From contig JAZNIT010000064.1 of the NCBI GenBank assembly GCA_045577615.1, positions 16,727-80,726 of the forward strand: DNA of 64,000 bases, read 5' to 3'. This DNA comes from RGIG2206 sp045577615. GTDB lineage: Bacteria; Bacillota; Clostridia; Oscillospirales; Acutalibacteraceae. The translations under genes and the position numbers were made by a program. Within the stretch, counting starts at the first letter, position 1. Each line of letters begins with the position of its first letter. The notes below the pieces were generated by a model that saw only the letters and a list, made by a program, of their open reading frames with translations, was not told the DNA's origin and searched no databases. This document shows, in pieces, positions 31,772 through 41,128 of this stretch.

Positions 31772-33715
31772 TTATACATTTTGCTTTTCATAGGTATCAA
31801 TTGCCTCTTTGAGTTTCTCAACAGCACTATTTATATCAATATTTTCTAGCTGACAGGCAGCCATGGACAAATGTCCGCCACCGCCAAGTGCCTCCATAAT
31901 CAGTTGCACATTTACCTTGCCATATGATCGGGCAGAAATATTAACCGTGCTGCCGGTCACAAACAGTACGAACGAGGCATCAACCTTTTCGATACCAAGC
32001 AGTTCATCAGCCGCCTGAGCAGATGCCAATCGTACAAAATCGCTGGTGTCTTCAGTAAATGATATGGCCATCCTTCCATAAACAGTAGATAACGAAACAA
32101 TCTCGGCACGGAGCTTGTAAACATCTATATTGTTTTGGAAGAAGCCCTTCACCGCTACTGTATTGGCGCCACAATTTCTCAAGAAAGCTGCAGACTCAAA
32201 AGTTCTGACGCCTGTATTAAGCACGAAATTGCGGGTGTCGAGCATTATACCTGAAAGCAACGACTCGGCCTCGGTTTTGCCAATTTTTACAGCCATATAT
32301 TGCAACAATTCACTTACCATTTCGCAAGCTGAAGATGCATAGGGCTCATGATAAAATATAACCGCGTTATCAATATGGTCAACCATTTTGCGGTGGTGGT
32401 CAACAACAACCACACTGCTTGCTTTTTGATAAAGCTCAGGGGCCTCTAAAAAGCTTGGGCGATGAGTATCGGTAATTATGAGAAGCGTATCCTTACCCAT
32501 AAGCTCCATTGCTTTTTGAGGAGCAACCAGCATATCGCCATCCTTATTGTTTGCGATAATGTAATCAGCAAGCTGAGTGCACATACACTTATCACGCTGG
32601 ATAACAATATTAGCAGGCTTACCAATTGCTTTAACAGCGCAGTACATACCATAACAAGAACCAAGACTATCCAAATCTGCAAAGCGGTGGCCCATTATAA
32701 GCACATTTGAAGCGTTAGTTATAAGCTCGTTCAAGGCAGAAGCAACCATACGCGTTCTAACTCGTGAACGCTTGGTTGTAGTCGATGAAGTGCCGCCAAA
32801 GAATTCAAAATCTTTTTTATCGCGCACTGCAGCCTGATCACCGCCGCGACCCAAGGCCATATCAAGCGCTTGCCTTGCAAAATCTTCACAGCCGGCCAAG
32901 GAGTCAGCGCCATGGCCAACACCAATTGATAACGTAGCTTTGCCTTTATCACCAAAGTCAATGGTTCTGACCTTGTTTAAAATATCAAAGCGCGTATCAA
33001 CCATATAGTTGAAACCAATCTCGTTGGTTACAAGCAAAAAACGGTCTTTATTGATTTTTCTGCAGACAGCACCAAGCTCTGACGCCCAATTTTCAATGCG
33101 CTTTTCAATAGCACTGCTGATTTGTGCGCTCTCGCTGTCTCTAGTGCCGCGCATAAGCTCATCAAGATTATCAACGATGATATAAGCGGCAACAGGCTTA
33201 CCATTTTCGTACTTGTCTTTATAATTGACAGCATCAGTTCTATCAACAAAATAGCACATAGTGAACATGTCGGATTTGCAAGCATAAAAGCGATAATACT
33301 TACCTGCATAATATACGTTAGCACCGTCACCATAAGCATGCTCAATTAAATCGGGCATAACAATAAAGTCAGGAGCAACACCTACACAATCCTGTCCGTT
33401 AACAATTTGCTTACGAAAAGCTTGGTTATACCAATAAATCAAGCCATTCTTAACAACCATAACCGGCACACCCAAACGCATCATTGATGAAGATGCAGGT
33501 GACATTTGATCCACAATACCTTGAATGTATTTAGCGTCTCTTTTGTGCTTTGTAATATCGTGTATCACGCATGCTACCGTTGCTGCAACAGTTACCACAA
33601 GCTGAATAATACACAAATCGATATGATCAAGCAGTCCAAAAACAACCGCTTGTACAGCAATTATCCCCAAAAGTATGTAGGGCAAAAAGCCCAATATTGA
33701 TTTTTTAAATTTCAC
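31772..33715 (-). CDS. gdpP: Cyclic-di-AMP phosphodiesterase GdpP
   Basis: GdpP hydrolyses c-di-AMP to pApA and so affects osmolyte and wall homeostasis. The 647-residue protein has two N-terminal membrane helices (about 7-26 and 32-50), a PAS-like domain and a degenerate GGDEF domain (FGDKGKATLSIGVGHGADS). The DHH domain shows RFADLDSLGSCYG, ITDTHRPS and VVVDHHRK, and a C-terminal DHHA1 domain ends with EALGGGGHLSMAACQ. The start is GTG with AGAGGTG 7 bases upstream. Confidence 0.96.
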   Translation of the reverse strand: MKFKKSILGFLPYILLGIIAVQAVVFGLLDHIDLCIIQLVVTVAATVACVIHDITKHKRDAKYIQGIVDQMSPASSSMMRLGVPVMVVKNGLIYWYNQAFRKQIVNGQDCVGVAPDFIVMPDLIEHAYGDGANVYYAGKYYRFYACKSDMFTMCYFVDRTDAVNYKDKYENGKPVAAYIIVDNLDELMRGTRDSESAQISSAIEKRIENWASELGAVCRKINKDRFLLVTNEIGFNYMVDTRFDILNKVRTIDFGDKGKATLSIGVGHGADSLAGCEDFARQALDMALGRGGDQAAVRDKKDFEFFGGTSSTTTKRSRVRTRMVASALNELITNASNVLIMGHRFADLDSLGSCYGMYCAVKAIGKPANIVIQRDKCMCTQLADYIIANNKDGDMLVAPQKAMELMGKDTLLIITDTHRPSFLEAPELYQKASSVVVVDHHRKMVDHIDNAVIFYHEPYASSACEMVSELLQYMAVKIGKTEAESLLSGIMLDTRNFVLNTGVRTFESAAFLRNCGANTVAVKGFFQNNIDVYKLRAEIVSLSTVYGRMAISFTEDTSDFVRLASAQAADELLGIEKVDASFVLFVTGSTVNISARSYGKVNVQLIMEALGGGGHLSMAACQLENIDINSAVEKLKEAIDTYEKQNV

Positions 33716-33733
33716 AGGCTTTCACCTCTTAAC

Positions 33734-35593
33734 TCAAACCTCCATAATTATGGGTAAAATCATTGGAGTACGTCTGGTTTTTTCATACAAATGGCGTGAC
33801 AAATCGTCGCGAATTTTAGTTTTAATAAATGCCCAATCGCGGCGCGAGTAATCATAGAGGATATGACATACATAAGTGCGTATATCGTCGAGCAAAGACT
33901 CCGACTCTCTGACATATACAAATCCGCGGGAAACAATCTCAGGTCCTGAAACTATATCACCCGTTACCTTATCTATAGTCATAACCACTGCAATAAGTCC
34001 GTCCTCTGCAAGATGCTTTCTGTCGCGAAGAACGATGCTGCCTACATCGCCGACACCAAGGCCGTCAACAAGCAACTGACCGGCTTGAACTGTAGCAACT
34101 GTTTTCATACTATCTCTGGTAAACTCAACTACAGAGCCGAGCTGACCTATCATAATATTTTTGCTCTCAATTCCAATACCTTGAGCAAGCTTTGCGCTAC
34201 TGTAAAGATGTCGATATTCACCATGAAGAGGCATAAAGAATTTGGGTTTTGTAAGTCCCATAATCAGCTTAAGCTCTTCTGCACAAGCGTGACCTGACAC
34301 ATGCACGTCGTACATCTTTTCAAAAACAACCTCTGCACCAAGTTTGAGAAGTTCGTTAATAACCCTTGACACAAGTTTTTCATTACCCGGAATGGGGGTT
34401 GCAGAAATGATAATAACGTCATCGTGGCCAACTGATACCTTGCGGTGATCAGAAAATGCCATTCTGTGAAGAGCAGACATAGGCTCGCCCTGTGAGCCTG
34501 TAGTGATGATTACAGTCTTACCTGCATCGAACTTTCTGATAGCATCAAGTCCAATCAAAATACCATCGGGAACGTTAAGATATCCCAACTCTGCCGCAAC
34601 GGCAACGGTATTCTCCATACTTCTGCCTGAAACAGCAACCTTTCGGCCGTATTTGACAGCCTCATCAATTACTTGCTGTATTCTGTGAATGTTGGATGAG
34701 AAGGTCGCAACAATAATACGCTTGCCAACCGAGCGGGCAAATATACCTGAGAAGGTGTTACCGACTACCCTTTCGGTTTGAGTATAGCCGGGACGCTCTG
34801 CATTGGTTGAATCCATAAACAAGGCGGTTACTCCCTCTTCACCCAATTCAGCAAAACGAGCAAGGTCAATAACGTCACCGTCAATGGGAGTCATATCCAC
34901 CTTAAAGTCACCTGTATGAACAAAAAGTCCTGCAGGGCAACGAATTGCCATACCCACAGCATCAGGGATAGAATGGTTAACATGTATAAATTCAACAGAG
35001 AAACAGCCTGCTTTAATTACATCACCAGGTGATTGCTGATTAAGCATTTTGTCAGACAAGCCGTGCTCTTTAAGCTTACCTGCAATAAGTCCGATGGTAA
35101 GCTTGGTGCCGTACACAGGCACAGAAACCTCTTTAAGCAAATAAGGAATTGCGCCAATATGGTCCTCATGGCCATGGGTTACAAAAAGGCCGCGAATACG
35201 ATTGGCATTTTTAATCAAATAGGTAAAATCGGGAATAACCAAGTCGATACCGGGCATTTCTTCATCAGGAAATGACATACCGCAATCGATAATGATTATA
35301 TCCTCACCGCATTCAAAAACCGTGAGATTTTTACCAATTTCCTCCAAGCCGCCAAGAGGTATTACTTTAAGAGGAACAGCGGGCATAGAAGGTGCTTGCT
35401 TTTTAGTGTAATGCTTTTGATTTGCAGGCTTGTTTGAATTAGGTTTAGTAAATTTTTTAGTTGAAGGTTTTGATGCCTTACCGGTTGTATTCTTACCCTT
35501 GTTAACTGCTTTTTTATTAGACTTGTTTGTGTTGTTTTTTGTGGTTTTATTTTTAGAATTCTTGCTTGAAAATTTTTGTTTATTTTCTACCAT
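33734..35593 (-). CDS. rnj: Ribonuclease J
   Basis: RNase J is the main 5'-3' exonuclease/endonuclease of Firmicutes RNA decay. The core has the metallo-beta-lactamase metal motif HGHEDHIGAIPYLL, the beta-CASP region (FSSNIHRIQQVIDEA, DVHVSGHA) and a C-terminal domain. A notable feature is a Lys/Asn/Thr-rich N-terminal extension of about 70 residues before the usual LKVIPLGGLEEIGKN. I chose the ATG at 35593 (619 aa); a GTG four codons earlier (35605) is also possible. It has its own promoter and lies 18 bases before gdpP. Confidence 0.95.
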   Translation of the reverse strand: MVENKQKFSSKNSKNKTTKNNTNKSNKKAVNKGKNTTGKASKPSTKKFTKPNSNKPANQKHYTKKQAPSMPAVPLKVIPLGGLEEIGKNLTVFECGEDIIIIDCGMSFPDEEMPGIDLVIPDFTYLIKNANRIRGLFVTHGHEDHIGAIPYLLKEVSVPVYGTKLTIGLIAGKLKEHGLSDKMLNQQSPGDVIKAGCFSVEFIHVNHSIPDAVGMAIRCPAGLFVHTGDFKVDMTPIDGDVIDLARFAELGEEGVTALFMDSTNAERPGYTQTERVVGNTFSGIFARSVGKRIIVATFSSNIHRIQQVIDEAVKYGRKVAVSGRSMENTVAVAAELGYLNVPDGILIGLDAIRKFDAGKTVIITTGSQGEPMSALHRMAFSDHRKVSVGHDDVIIISATPIPGNEKLVSRVINELLKLGAEVVFEKMYDVHVSGHACAEELKLIMGLTKPKFFMPLHGEYRHLYSSAKLAQGIGIESKNIMIGQLGSVVEFTRDSMKTVATVQAGQLLVDGLGVGDVGSIVLRDRKHLAEDGLIAVVMTIDKVTGDIVSGPEIVSRGFVYVRESESLLDDIRTYVCHILYDYSRRDWAFIKTKIRDDLSRHLYEKTRRTPMILPIIMEV

Positions 35594-35676
35594 TAAGTTA
35601 CTCACTTTCTTTTAATCAATACTATATACTCTATCAATATTTATGTTAAGTAATAATACCCCTATATTAATATGAT

Positions 35677-35706
35677 ATTATACTACACTAACATATTATT
35701 TGTCAA
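35677..35706 (-). promoter_or_regulatory. Promoter of rnj (possibly of the gdpP-rplI-dnaB run)
   Basis: TTGACA, 18-base spacer, TATAAT on the minus strand. Both boxes are perfect. The leader to the rnj start is about 80 bases. Confidence 0.7.
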
Positions 35707-35805
35707 GAAAAGTTCGGTTGATTTAACAATAATATATCATAATCAAAACAGCAAAAAAGGGATAATAAATCTATATCTACAAATAATTTTTATGGAGGTG
35801 AAAAA

Positions 35806-35958
35806 ATGAAAAAACAACAACGCAAAAAATCAATGAAACCAACTGAAGCTGCTCTTAATACTATCGATACAACGCCTAGCATAACCGATCCTCAAGGTAT
35901 GTATACAGGAATCACAGCAGATAGCGACGAACCGATACAAGATGCCGACGATTTATAG
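35806..35958 (+). CDS. Small polar protein with acidic tail (50 aa)
   Basis: A short gene with an excellent ribosome site (GGAGGTG, 6 bases before ATG). The basic N-terminus (MKKQQRKKSMKP) is followed by PQGMYTGITADSDEP and an acidic end, IQDADDL. The bipartite charge and the PQG-YTG motif suggest a conserved small protein rather than chance, and I recall similar short proteins in Clostridia, but no function is known. It lies in the 425-bp gap between rnj and comM, on the comM strand. Confidence 0.75.
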   Translation: MKKQQRKKSMKPTEAALNTIDTTPSITDPQGMYTGITADSDEPIQDADDL

Positions 35959-35970
35959 CATAAAATATTA

Positions 35971-35999
35971 TTGAAATTATATTTATTATATGCTAAAAT
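35971..35999 (+). promoter_or_regulatory. Promoter of comM
   Basis: TTGAAA, 17-base spacer, TAAAAT, about 32 bases upstream of the comM ATG. Confidence 0.6.
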
Positions 36000-36031
36000 T
36001 ACCATAAAATTAAAGCAAAGGTTGTTAAAAA

Positions 36032-37561
36032 ATGGTATCTGTCATTTACAGCGCAGGATTGTTCGGTATGGACGCCTTCACTGTCGAGGTTGAAGCAGAT
36101 CTTTCACAAGGCCTGCCCGGATTTGACATTGTTGGATTACCAGACACTGCTGTTAAAGAATCACGCGACCGAGTAAGGGCCGCAATAAAAAACTGTTCTT
36201 TTGATTTCCCCGTAAGCAGAATTACTCTTAACCTTGCCCCTGCCGATTTAAGAAAAGAGGGCCCGGTTTATGATCTGCCTATACTTGTATCCATTCTTTG
36301 CGCATCGGGTCAAATCAGCGCAAAACTTGATGATGCAATGTTTGCAGGAGAACTGTCCTTAACAGGTGATTTGCGCCCTATCAACGGCGCGTTAGCAATG
36401 GTTATTCACGCAAGACAAAAAGGTTTTAAAAAGTTCTTTTTGCCTGCTCGCAATGCACCTGAGGCATCTGTTGTTGAAGGCATTGATGTAATACCGATAT
36501 CTAACGTAAAGGAATTGGTAAAGCACCTTGTTGGTGAAGAACAAATATTACCCGTTAAAGCAGAGCAATTCACCTTTTCTGAAGAGTTTGAATATCCCGA
36601 TTTCAGTGATGTAAAGGGTCAACAGATACCTAAAAAAGCACTTGAAATAGCTGCTGCAGGCGGTCATAACGTCCTGCTAATAGGACCTCCAGGATCGGGC
36701 AAAAGTATGCTTGCAAAGCGTTTGCCTTCAATCTTGCCCGAAATGACCTTTGACGAAAAAATAGATACTACCAAAATTCACTCAATAGCAGGGGCTTTAC
36801 CTGAAGGTGTGCCGCTTATTAACAAGCGTCCCTTCCGCTCTCCACACCACACCATATCTCCTGCAGGTATGTCGGGCGGTGGCTCCATTCCCCGTCCGGG
36901 CGAAATTTCATTGGCGCATAACGGTGTACTGTTCCTTGACGAGTTACCTGAATTTCAGCGGCACACCCTAGAGGCTCTTCGACAACCCCTTGAGGACGGA
37001 GTTGTAAATATTACCCGTGTTGCAGGATCTTTGTCCTTCTCGTGCTCAATTATGTTGGTTGCGGCAATGAATCCCTGCCCCTGCGGATATTACGGCCATC
37101 CCGGCAGAAAATGCACCTGCTCCCCTACCGCAGTTTCCAATTATCTTAACAAGGTATCCGGTCCTATGCTTGACCGATTGGATTTGCATATTGAAGTACC
37201 GCCTGTTGAATTTGATGCATTATCAGGTGACGAGAAGGCAGAAACCTCTGAACAAATCAGAGAACGTATAAATCGCGCACGAAAATTGCAACAAAAACGT
37301 TACGAAGGAACCGGCATATCCTGTAACGCTCGCCTTACCTCAAAGATGCTCAAGCAATTCTGTCCGCTGTCAGAAGGTGCTTCAAAAGCCTTGAAATCAG
37401 CCTTTGAACGACTCAATATGTCAGCACGTGCCTATGACAGAATTTTAAAGGTTGCAAGAACGATTGCCGACATCGACGGTGTTGAGACAATCGATACGCC
37501 TCATGTCCTGCAAGCCATACAATTACGAAGCCTTGACAGAAAATACTGGGCAAACAACTAA
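36032..37561 (+). CDS. comM: YifB/ComM-family Mg-chelatase-like AAA ATPase
   Basis: ComM-type helicases promote branch migration during natural transformation in some bacteria; the role in non-competent Clostridia is unclear. The 509-residue protein has the N-terminal Lon-protease-like domain (GLPGFDIVGLPDTAVKESRD). The AAA core shows Walker A GPPGSGKSMLAKRLP and HNGVLFLDELPEF. The Mg-chelatase motif region FRSPHHTISPAGMSGGG, a CxCGYYGHP zinc element and a C-terminal helical domain complete it. Its promoter and a terminator bound it. Confidence 0.95.
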   Translation: MVSVIYSAGLFGMDAFTVEVEADLSQGLPGFDIVGLPDTAVKESRDRVRAAIKNCSFDFPVSRITLNLAPADLRKEGPVYDLPILVSILCASGQISAKLDDAMFAGELSLTGDLRPINGALAMVIHARQKGFKKFFLPARNAPEASVVEGIDVIPISNVKELVKHLVGEEQILPVKAEQFTFSEEFEYPDFSDVKGQQIPKKALEIAAAGGHNVLLIGPPGSGKSMLAKRLPSILPEMTFDEKIDTTKIHSIAGALPEGVPLINKRPFRSPHHTISPAGMSGGGSIPRPGEISLAHNGVLFLDELPEFQRHTLEALRQPLEDGVVNITRVAGSLSFSCSIMLVAAMNPCPCGYYGHPGRKCTCSPTAVSNYLNKVSGPMLDRLDLHIEVPPVEFDALSGDEKAETSEQIRERINRARKLQQKRYEGTGISCNARLTSKMLKQFCPLSEGASKALKSAFERLNMSARAYDRILKVARTIADIDGVETIDTPHVLQAIQLRSLDRKYWANN

Positions 37562-37566
37562 AAATT

Positions 37567-37595
37567 AAAACCTCTGTGAAATTCACAGAGGTTTT
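37567..37595. terminator. Bidirectional intrinsic terminator
   Basis: AAAACCTCTGTGAA / TTCACAGAGGTTTT stem with one-base loop centre, T run after it. Lies between convergent comM and the AEC transporter. Confidence 0.92.
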
Positions 37596-37599
37596 TTCT

Positions 37600-38556
37600 T
37601 TACAAAAACTTTTGCAAAAGCATAAATATAAGCGGAATTGTAATAACTGAAGCTGTATGAGATACCAGTGCCATTGCAGTTGCAGAGGTTGTATCCTTGC
37701 CATATGCGCTCGGTATAACTATCGTATTAAGACCCAATGGCATTGCGACAGAGCATACTCCGCAGATAACCATTACATCGGTGATAGGTAAATATCGCGC
37801 TACAAAGATTAATGCAAACAAGAATGCAAGCGGGAAGACAACTAGTCTTAATAATGTGATGATATAAACGCCTGCATCAGCGAACAGCTTTTTGAAGTTG
37901 AGTCCTGCAACAGTAATACCTGTAAGGAGCATAGCAACAGGTGACATACAGCTACCGGCTGCATCAATTACAGATGAAACGTAAACAGGTAATTTAATCC
38001 CTAACAAGCCGATTGCCATACCAATAATCATACAAATAAACATTGGGTTAGTAAATCCTCTGATCCTTTGTCTGAATGTCATTTTTGCGCCGTTTTCAGG
38101 GCAAACCAACAAAGTAGGCACTGCCCAAACATAAATTATAGCCCACAAGACCAGTGTAAAAATTATGTATTGCAAAAAAATTTCAGGAAAAATTGCATTA
38201 ACTATTGCGTTACCCATAAAAGAGAAATTAGAAAAGCCCAAGCCATAAACACAAATCTTTCTTTTATCAGCATCCTTTGTGCAAAGCTTTGCACCCAAAA
38301 ACGCCAGCGGGATGACAATAAGCTCTAACAACAAACTGAAAACCATCAACTTCCAGGTTGAATCGAGTTGACTGACCGTAAAGTTATCTATAAACGTGCC
38401 CATAACGAGAGCAGGAATGAAAACCGAATTTTCAAACTTACCAAGTATACCTGCAGCATCCTTATTAACAACCTTAAAGTGTGCCAATAAAAAGCCGATA
38501 AGTATAAATATAAATAAGTATAACATTTGGTTTAGCGTTGTTGAAAAAATGCTCAT
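37600..38556 (-). CDS. AEC family (auxin efflux carrier-like) transporter
   Basis: 318 residues with about ten hydrophobic segments in two halves, typical of the bile/arsenite/auxin-permease fold. Typical residues are seen in FSNFSFMGNAIVNAIFPE and CGVCSVAMPLGLNTIVI. Bacterial members move malate or other small organic acids, but the substrate here is unknown. An AGAGGT ribosome site precedes the ATG. It lies downstream of the sodium symporter gene (70 bases away) and may share its transcript. Confidence 0.92.
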   Translation of the reverse strand: MSIFSTTLNQMLYLFIFILIGFLLAHFKVVNKDAAGILGKFENSVFIPALVMGTFIDNFTVSQLDSTWKLMVFSLLLELIVIPLAFLGAKLCTKDADKRKICVYGLGFSNFSFMGNAIVNAIFPEIFLQYIIFTLVLWAIIYVWAVPTLLVCPENGAKMTFRQRIRGFTNPMFICMIIGMAIGLLGIKLPVYVSSVIDAAGSCMSPVAMLLTGITVAGLNFKKLFADAGVYIITLLRLVVFPLAFLFALIFVARYLPITDVMVICGVCSVAMPLGLNTIVIPSAYGKDTTSATAMALVSHTASVITIPLIFMLLQKFL

Positions 38557-38578
38557 TTATACTACCTCTAATCACAGC

Positions 38579-38606
38579 TTTAGGCGCCGCATTTGCGACG
38601 CCTAAA
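38579..38606. other. GC-rich hairpin between the symporter and AEC genes
   Basis: TTTAGGCG / CGCCTAAA outer stem, CGC / GCG inner stem with one mismatch and ATTT loop. No T run follows on either strand, so it could be a weak terminator or an mRNA processing or stability element. Confidence 0.5.
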
Positions 38607-38626
38607 ACAAAGTTTTAGAAATTTAA

Positions 38627-39988
38627 TTAAAGTCCCTCCACAATACCAAGTCCGCTTAAAACGGATGAAACAAGTATAAGAACAATGCAGATGGGTGCCA
38701 TATATTTTATTACAAAGGTAAACATAGCCTTGTTCTTAAATTTTGCAGACAGCTCAACCTCTTCAACAATCGCGGCAGGTTTAATAATATAACCAACCAA
38801 AATGCAGGTAAGCAGTGCAACGATAGGCATAACCACGCTATTGCACAAGAAATCACAGAAGGTCAAGAAGTCCATACCGATAATAGTAAATCCGGACCAA
38901 ACGCCATTGCCAAGTGATGAAGGAACACCAAGCATAATGCTGATAACTATAACAAACAAGCAAGCCAACTTTCTGTTACAGCTAAACTTGTCGCAGAAGA
39001 TAGAAACAACCGTTTCCATAAGTGAGATAGATGATGTCAGTGCAGCAAAGAAAACCATAAAGAAGAAGACTGCGCCAATTATGTCGCCACCTGGCATAGT
39101 TTGAAACACCTTAGGCAGTGTAGCGAACATCAAACCGGGGCCCTGACCGATGCTCTCGGTATTACCGCCATAAAACACATAGGCAGTCGGAATAATCATC
39201 AAACCGGCAAGGAATGCAATACCTGTATCAAAAATTTCAATCTGATGAACAGAGGACTCAACATTAACCTCTTTTTTCATATAAGAGCCATAGGTAATCA
39301 TAATACCCATCGCAATGGACATTGAATAGAAAAGTTGGCCCATTGCGCCAAGAACAGTATTAACAGAGAACTTGCTGAAATCGGGGGTGATATAATACAA
39401 AACACCGTCAATAGCACCAGGCATACTGCAAATAGAATAAACAGCAATAAAAAGAGTAAGTGCAATCAAAATAGGCATAATGATTTTGCTTATCTTTTCT
39501 ATACCCTTATCAACACCAAGCAATACAACAAGCGCTGTTGCACCAATAAATATTGCAAACCAAAGCAGTGGTTCTGAAGTATTGGAAATAAATCCGTTAA
39601 AATAGCCATCGACAGCAGCATTGGTAGCATCGCCGGTTGCAAAAGCAAACATATACTTGGTTACCCAACCACCAATAACACAGTAGTAGGGCAATATTAT
39701 GATTGGCACCAAAGCGGCAAGCCAACCAATAAAGGAAAAACGCTTATCAAGCTTTTTATAAGCACCCACAACACTAAGTCCTGTCTTGCGTCCAATTGCA
39801 ATTTCAGCAAGCATAAGTGCAAAGCCAAATGTTACAGCAAGTATTAAATAAACGAGCAAGAATATGCCGCCGCCATACTGAGCAGCAAGATAAGGAAAGC
39901 GCCAAATATTTCCCAAGCCGACAGCAGAACCTGCTGCAGCCAAAACAAAGCCTAACTTTCCGGTAAAACTACTTCTCTTTGTTTCCAT
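38627..39988 (-). CDS. Sodium-dependent neurotransmitter-type symporter (NSS/SNF)
   Basis: 453 residues of the LeuT-like family, which imports amino acids with sodium. It begins SSFTGKLGFVLAAAGSAVGL and GNIWRFPYLAAQYGGG, the TM1 signature holding the unwound Na/substrate site. TM6 and the typical SISLMETVVS of TM8 are present. About 11 membrane helices are visible, as in many bacterial members. The substrate is likely an amino acid but not determinable here. Its promoter is framed by 14-bp inverted repeats. Confidence 0.95.
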   Translation of the reverse strand: METKRSSFTGKLGFVLAAAGSAVGLGNIWRFPYLAAQYGGGIFLLVYLILAVTFGFALMLAEIAIGRKTGLSVVGAYKKLDKRFSFIGWLAALVPIIILPYYCVIGGWVTKYMFAFATGDATNAAVDGYFNGFISNTSEPLLWFAIFIGATALVVLLGVDKGIEKISKIIMPILIALTLFIAVYSICSMPGAIDGVLYYITPDFSKFSVNTVLGAMGQLFYSMSIAMGIMITYGSYMKKEVNVESSVHQIEIFDTGIAFLAGLMIIPTAYVFYGGNTESIGQGPGLMFATLPKVFQTMPGGDIIGAVFFFMVFFAALTSSISLMETVVSIFCDKFSCNRKLACLFVIVISIMLGVPSSLGNGVWSGFTIIGMDFLTFCDFLCNSVVMPIVALLTCILVGYIIKPAAIVEEVELSAKFKNKAMFTFVIKYMAPICIVLILVSSVLSGLGIVEGL

Positions 39989-39999
39989 TACTACACTCC

Positions 40000-40074
40000 A
40001 AATTCGTGTTTAATGTATCTATTATTACACAAACAAGTGCTAATGGCAACAAGTTTTTTGTTAAACACGAATTT
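40000..40074. promoter_or_regulatory. Symporter promoter framed by a 14-bp inverted repeat pair
   Basis: AAATTCGTGTTTAA at 40000-40013 and its exact complement TTAAACACGAATTT at 40061-40074, with 47 bases between. Within them, on the minus strand, TTGCCA, 16-base spacer and TAATAA (40022-40049) form the likely symporter promoter. The arrangement suggests a pair of operator half-sites or two sites for a regulator. Confidence 0.6.
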
Positions 40075-40101
40075 TTTTACTGTTTTATTTAATTTTTTAT
40101 A

Positions 40102-40130
40102 TTGAATGTATTGAAAAATATGTTTATAAT
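40102..40130 (+). promoter_or_regulatory. Promoter of the alpha/beta hydrolase gene
   Basis: TTGAAT, 17-base spacer, TATAAT, about 30 bases upstream of the TTG start. Confidence 0.7.
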
Positions 40131-40160
40131 TATTAAAACCCTTCAGAAAGGAGTGGCCGT

Positions 40161-41111
40161 TTGATTATCGCATTGTCAGTTTTATCAGCAATAATTGTGT
40201 TTATTATATTATGCCCATTATATGCTTATATAAAAACCTTCTATGTTTCAAATAAGCAAAAGGCAATTGGGGCTCATATGCCTGAATCACCAGAATTCAG
40301 CAAGATTTCAGACCATATACAAGAGCTTGCGGATAAGTTTGATAAAATTCCTTGCCAATGGGTAAGCACCACCACCTTTGATGGAAAGACGCTTTTTGCA
40401 AGATATTATGAAATTGAAAAAGGCGCTCCGTTGCATATACAATTTCACGGATACAGAGGCAGCAGCTCACGAGATTTTTGTGGCGGCGCAACGTTAGCTC
40501 ACAGCAGAGGTTTCAACACTCTGACGGTAGACCAACGGGCTCATGGTAAAAGTGGCGGACACACCATTACATTTGGCATTAAAGAGCGCTATGATTGCCT
40601 CGCATGGATTAACTATGCCGTCGAAAGATTCGGTGAGGATACGCAAATCATTTTGTCAGGTATTTCGATGGGCGGTGCCACCGTACTTATGGCTGCAGAA
40701 CTTAATTTACCCAAAAACGTCATAGGCATAATGGTTGATTGTCCATTCTCATCCCCAGCTGAAATTATTAAAAATGTGTGCAAGGTCAACTTGAAGCTGC
40801 CCACAAATATTGTTTTTCCCTTGGTCCGATTGGGCGGTTTAATATTTGGCCGTTTCGACATTTGCTCCGCAACCGCACTTGAAAGTGTAAAATCAAGCAG
40901 CCTTCCCCTGCTGATAATTCACGGCGAAACAGATACACTCGTTCCATATGAAATGAGCAAAGAGTTGTTCTTAAATTCAGGAGCGACCGATAAAAAGCTT
41001 GAGGTTTTTTTAGGCGCAGACCATGGATTAAGTTATGTGGTGGATCCAAAAAAATATGAAGAACTTTTTGATGAGTTTTGCAACAAATTAAAAATTAAAA
41101 GCGGTGTTTAA
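40161..41111 (+). CDS. Membrane-anchored alpha/beta hydrolase
   Basis: 316 residues. An N-terminal membrane helix (IALSVLSAIIVFIILCPLY) precedes an alpha/beta hydrolase domain like the YqkD/FrsA-type serine hydrolases. The oxyanion region is IQFHGYRGSSSRD, the nucleophile elbow is GISMGG, the acid is in IHGETDTLVP and the His in GADHGLSY. It is probably an extracellularly facing or surface esterase/acyl hydrolase; the substrate is unknown. The start is TTG with AAAGGAG 8 bases upstream. Confidence 0.9.
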   Translation: MIIALSVLSAIIVFIILCPLYAYIKTFYVSNKQKAIGAHMPESPEFSKISDHIQELADKFDKIPCQWVSTTTFDGKTLFARYYEIEKGAPLHIQFHGYRGSSSRDFCGGATLAHSRGFNTLTVDQRAHGKSGGHTITFGIKERYDCLAWINYAVERFGEDTQIILSGISMGGATVLMAAELNLPKNVIGIMVDCPFSSPAEIIKNVCKVNLKLPTNIVFPLVRLGGLIFGRFDICSATALESVKSSSLPLLIIHGETDTLVPYEMSKELFLNSGATDKKLEVFLGADHGLSYVVDPKKYEELFDEFCNKLKIKSGV

Positions 41112-41127
41112 CAACACCGCTTTTAAT
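41094..41127. terminator. Bidirectional intrinsic terminator
   Basis: ATTAAAAGCGGTGTT / AACACCGCTTTTAAT stem with TAAC-type loop that includes the hydrolase stop codon. It also ends spoIVA from the other side. Confidence 0.92.
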
Positions 41128-41128
41128 T

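Noticed and set aside
38579..38606. Confident terminator between the symporter and AEC genes
   Set aside because: The stem is good but there is no T run on either side, so it is listed only as a hairpin.
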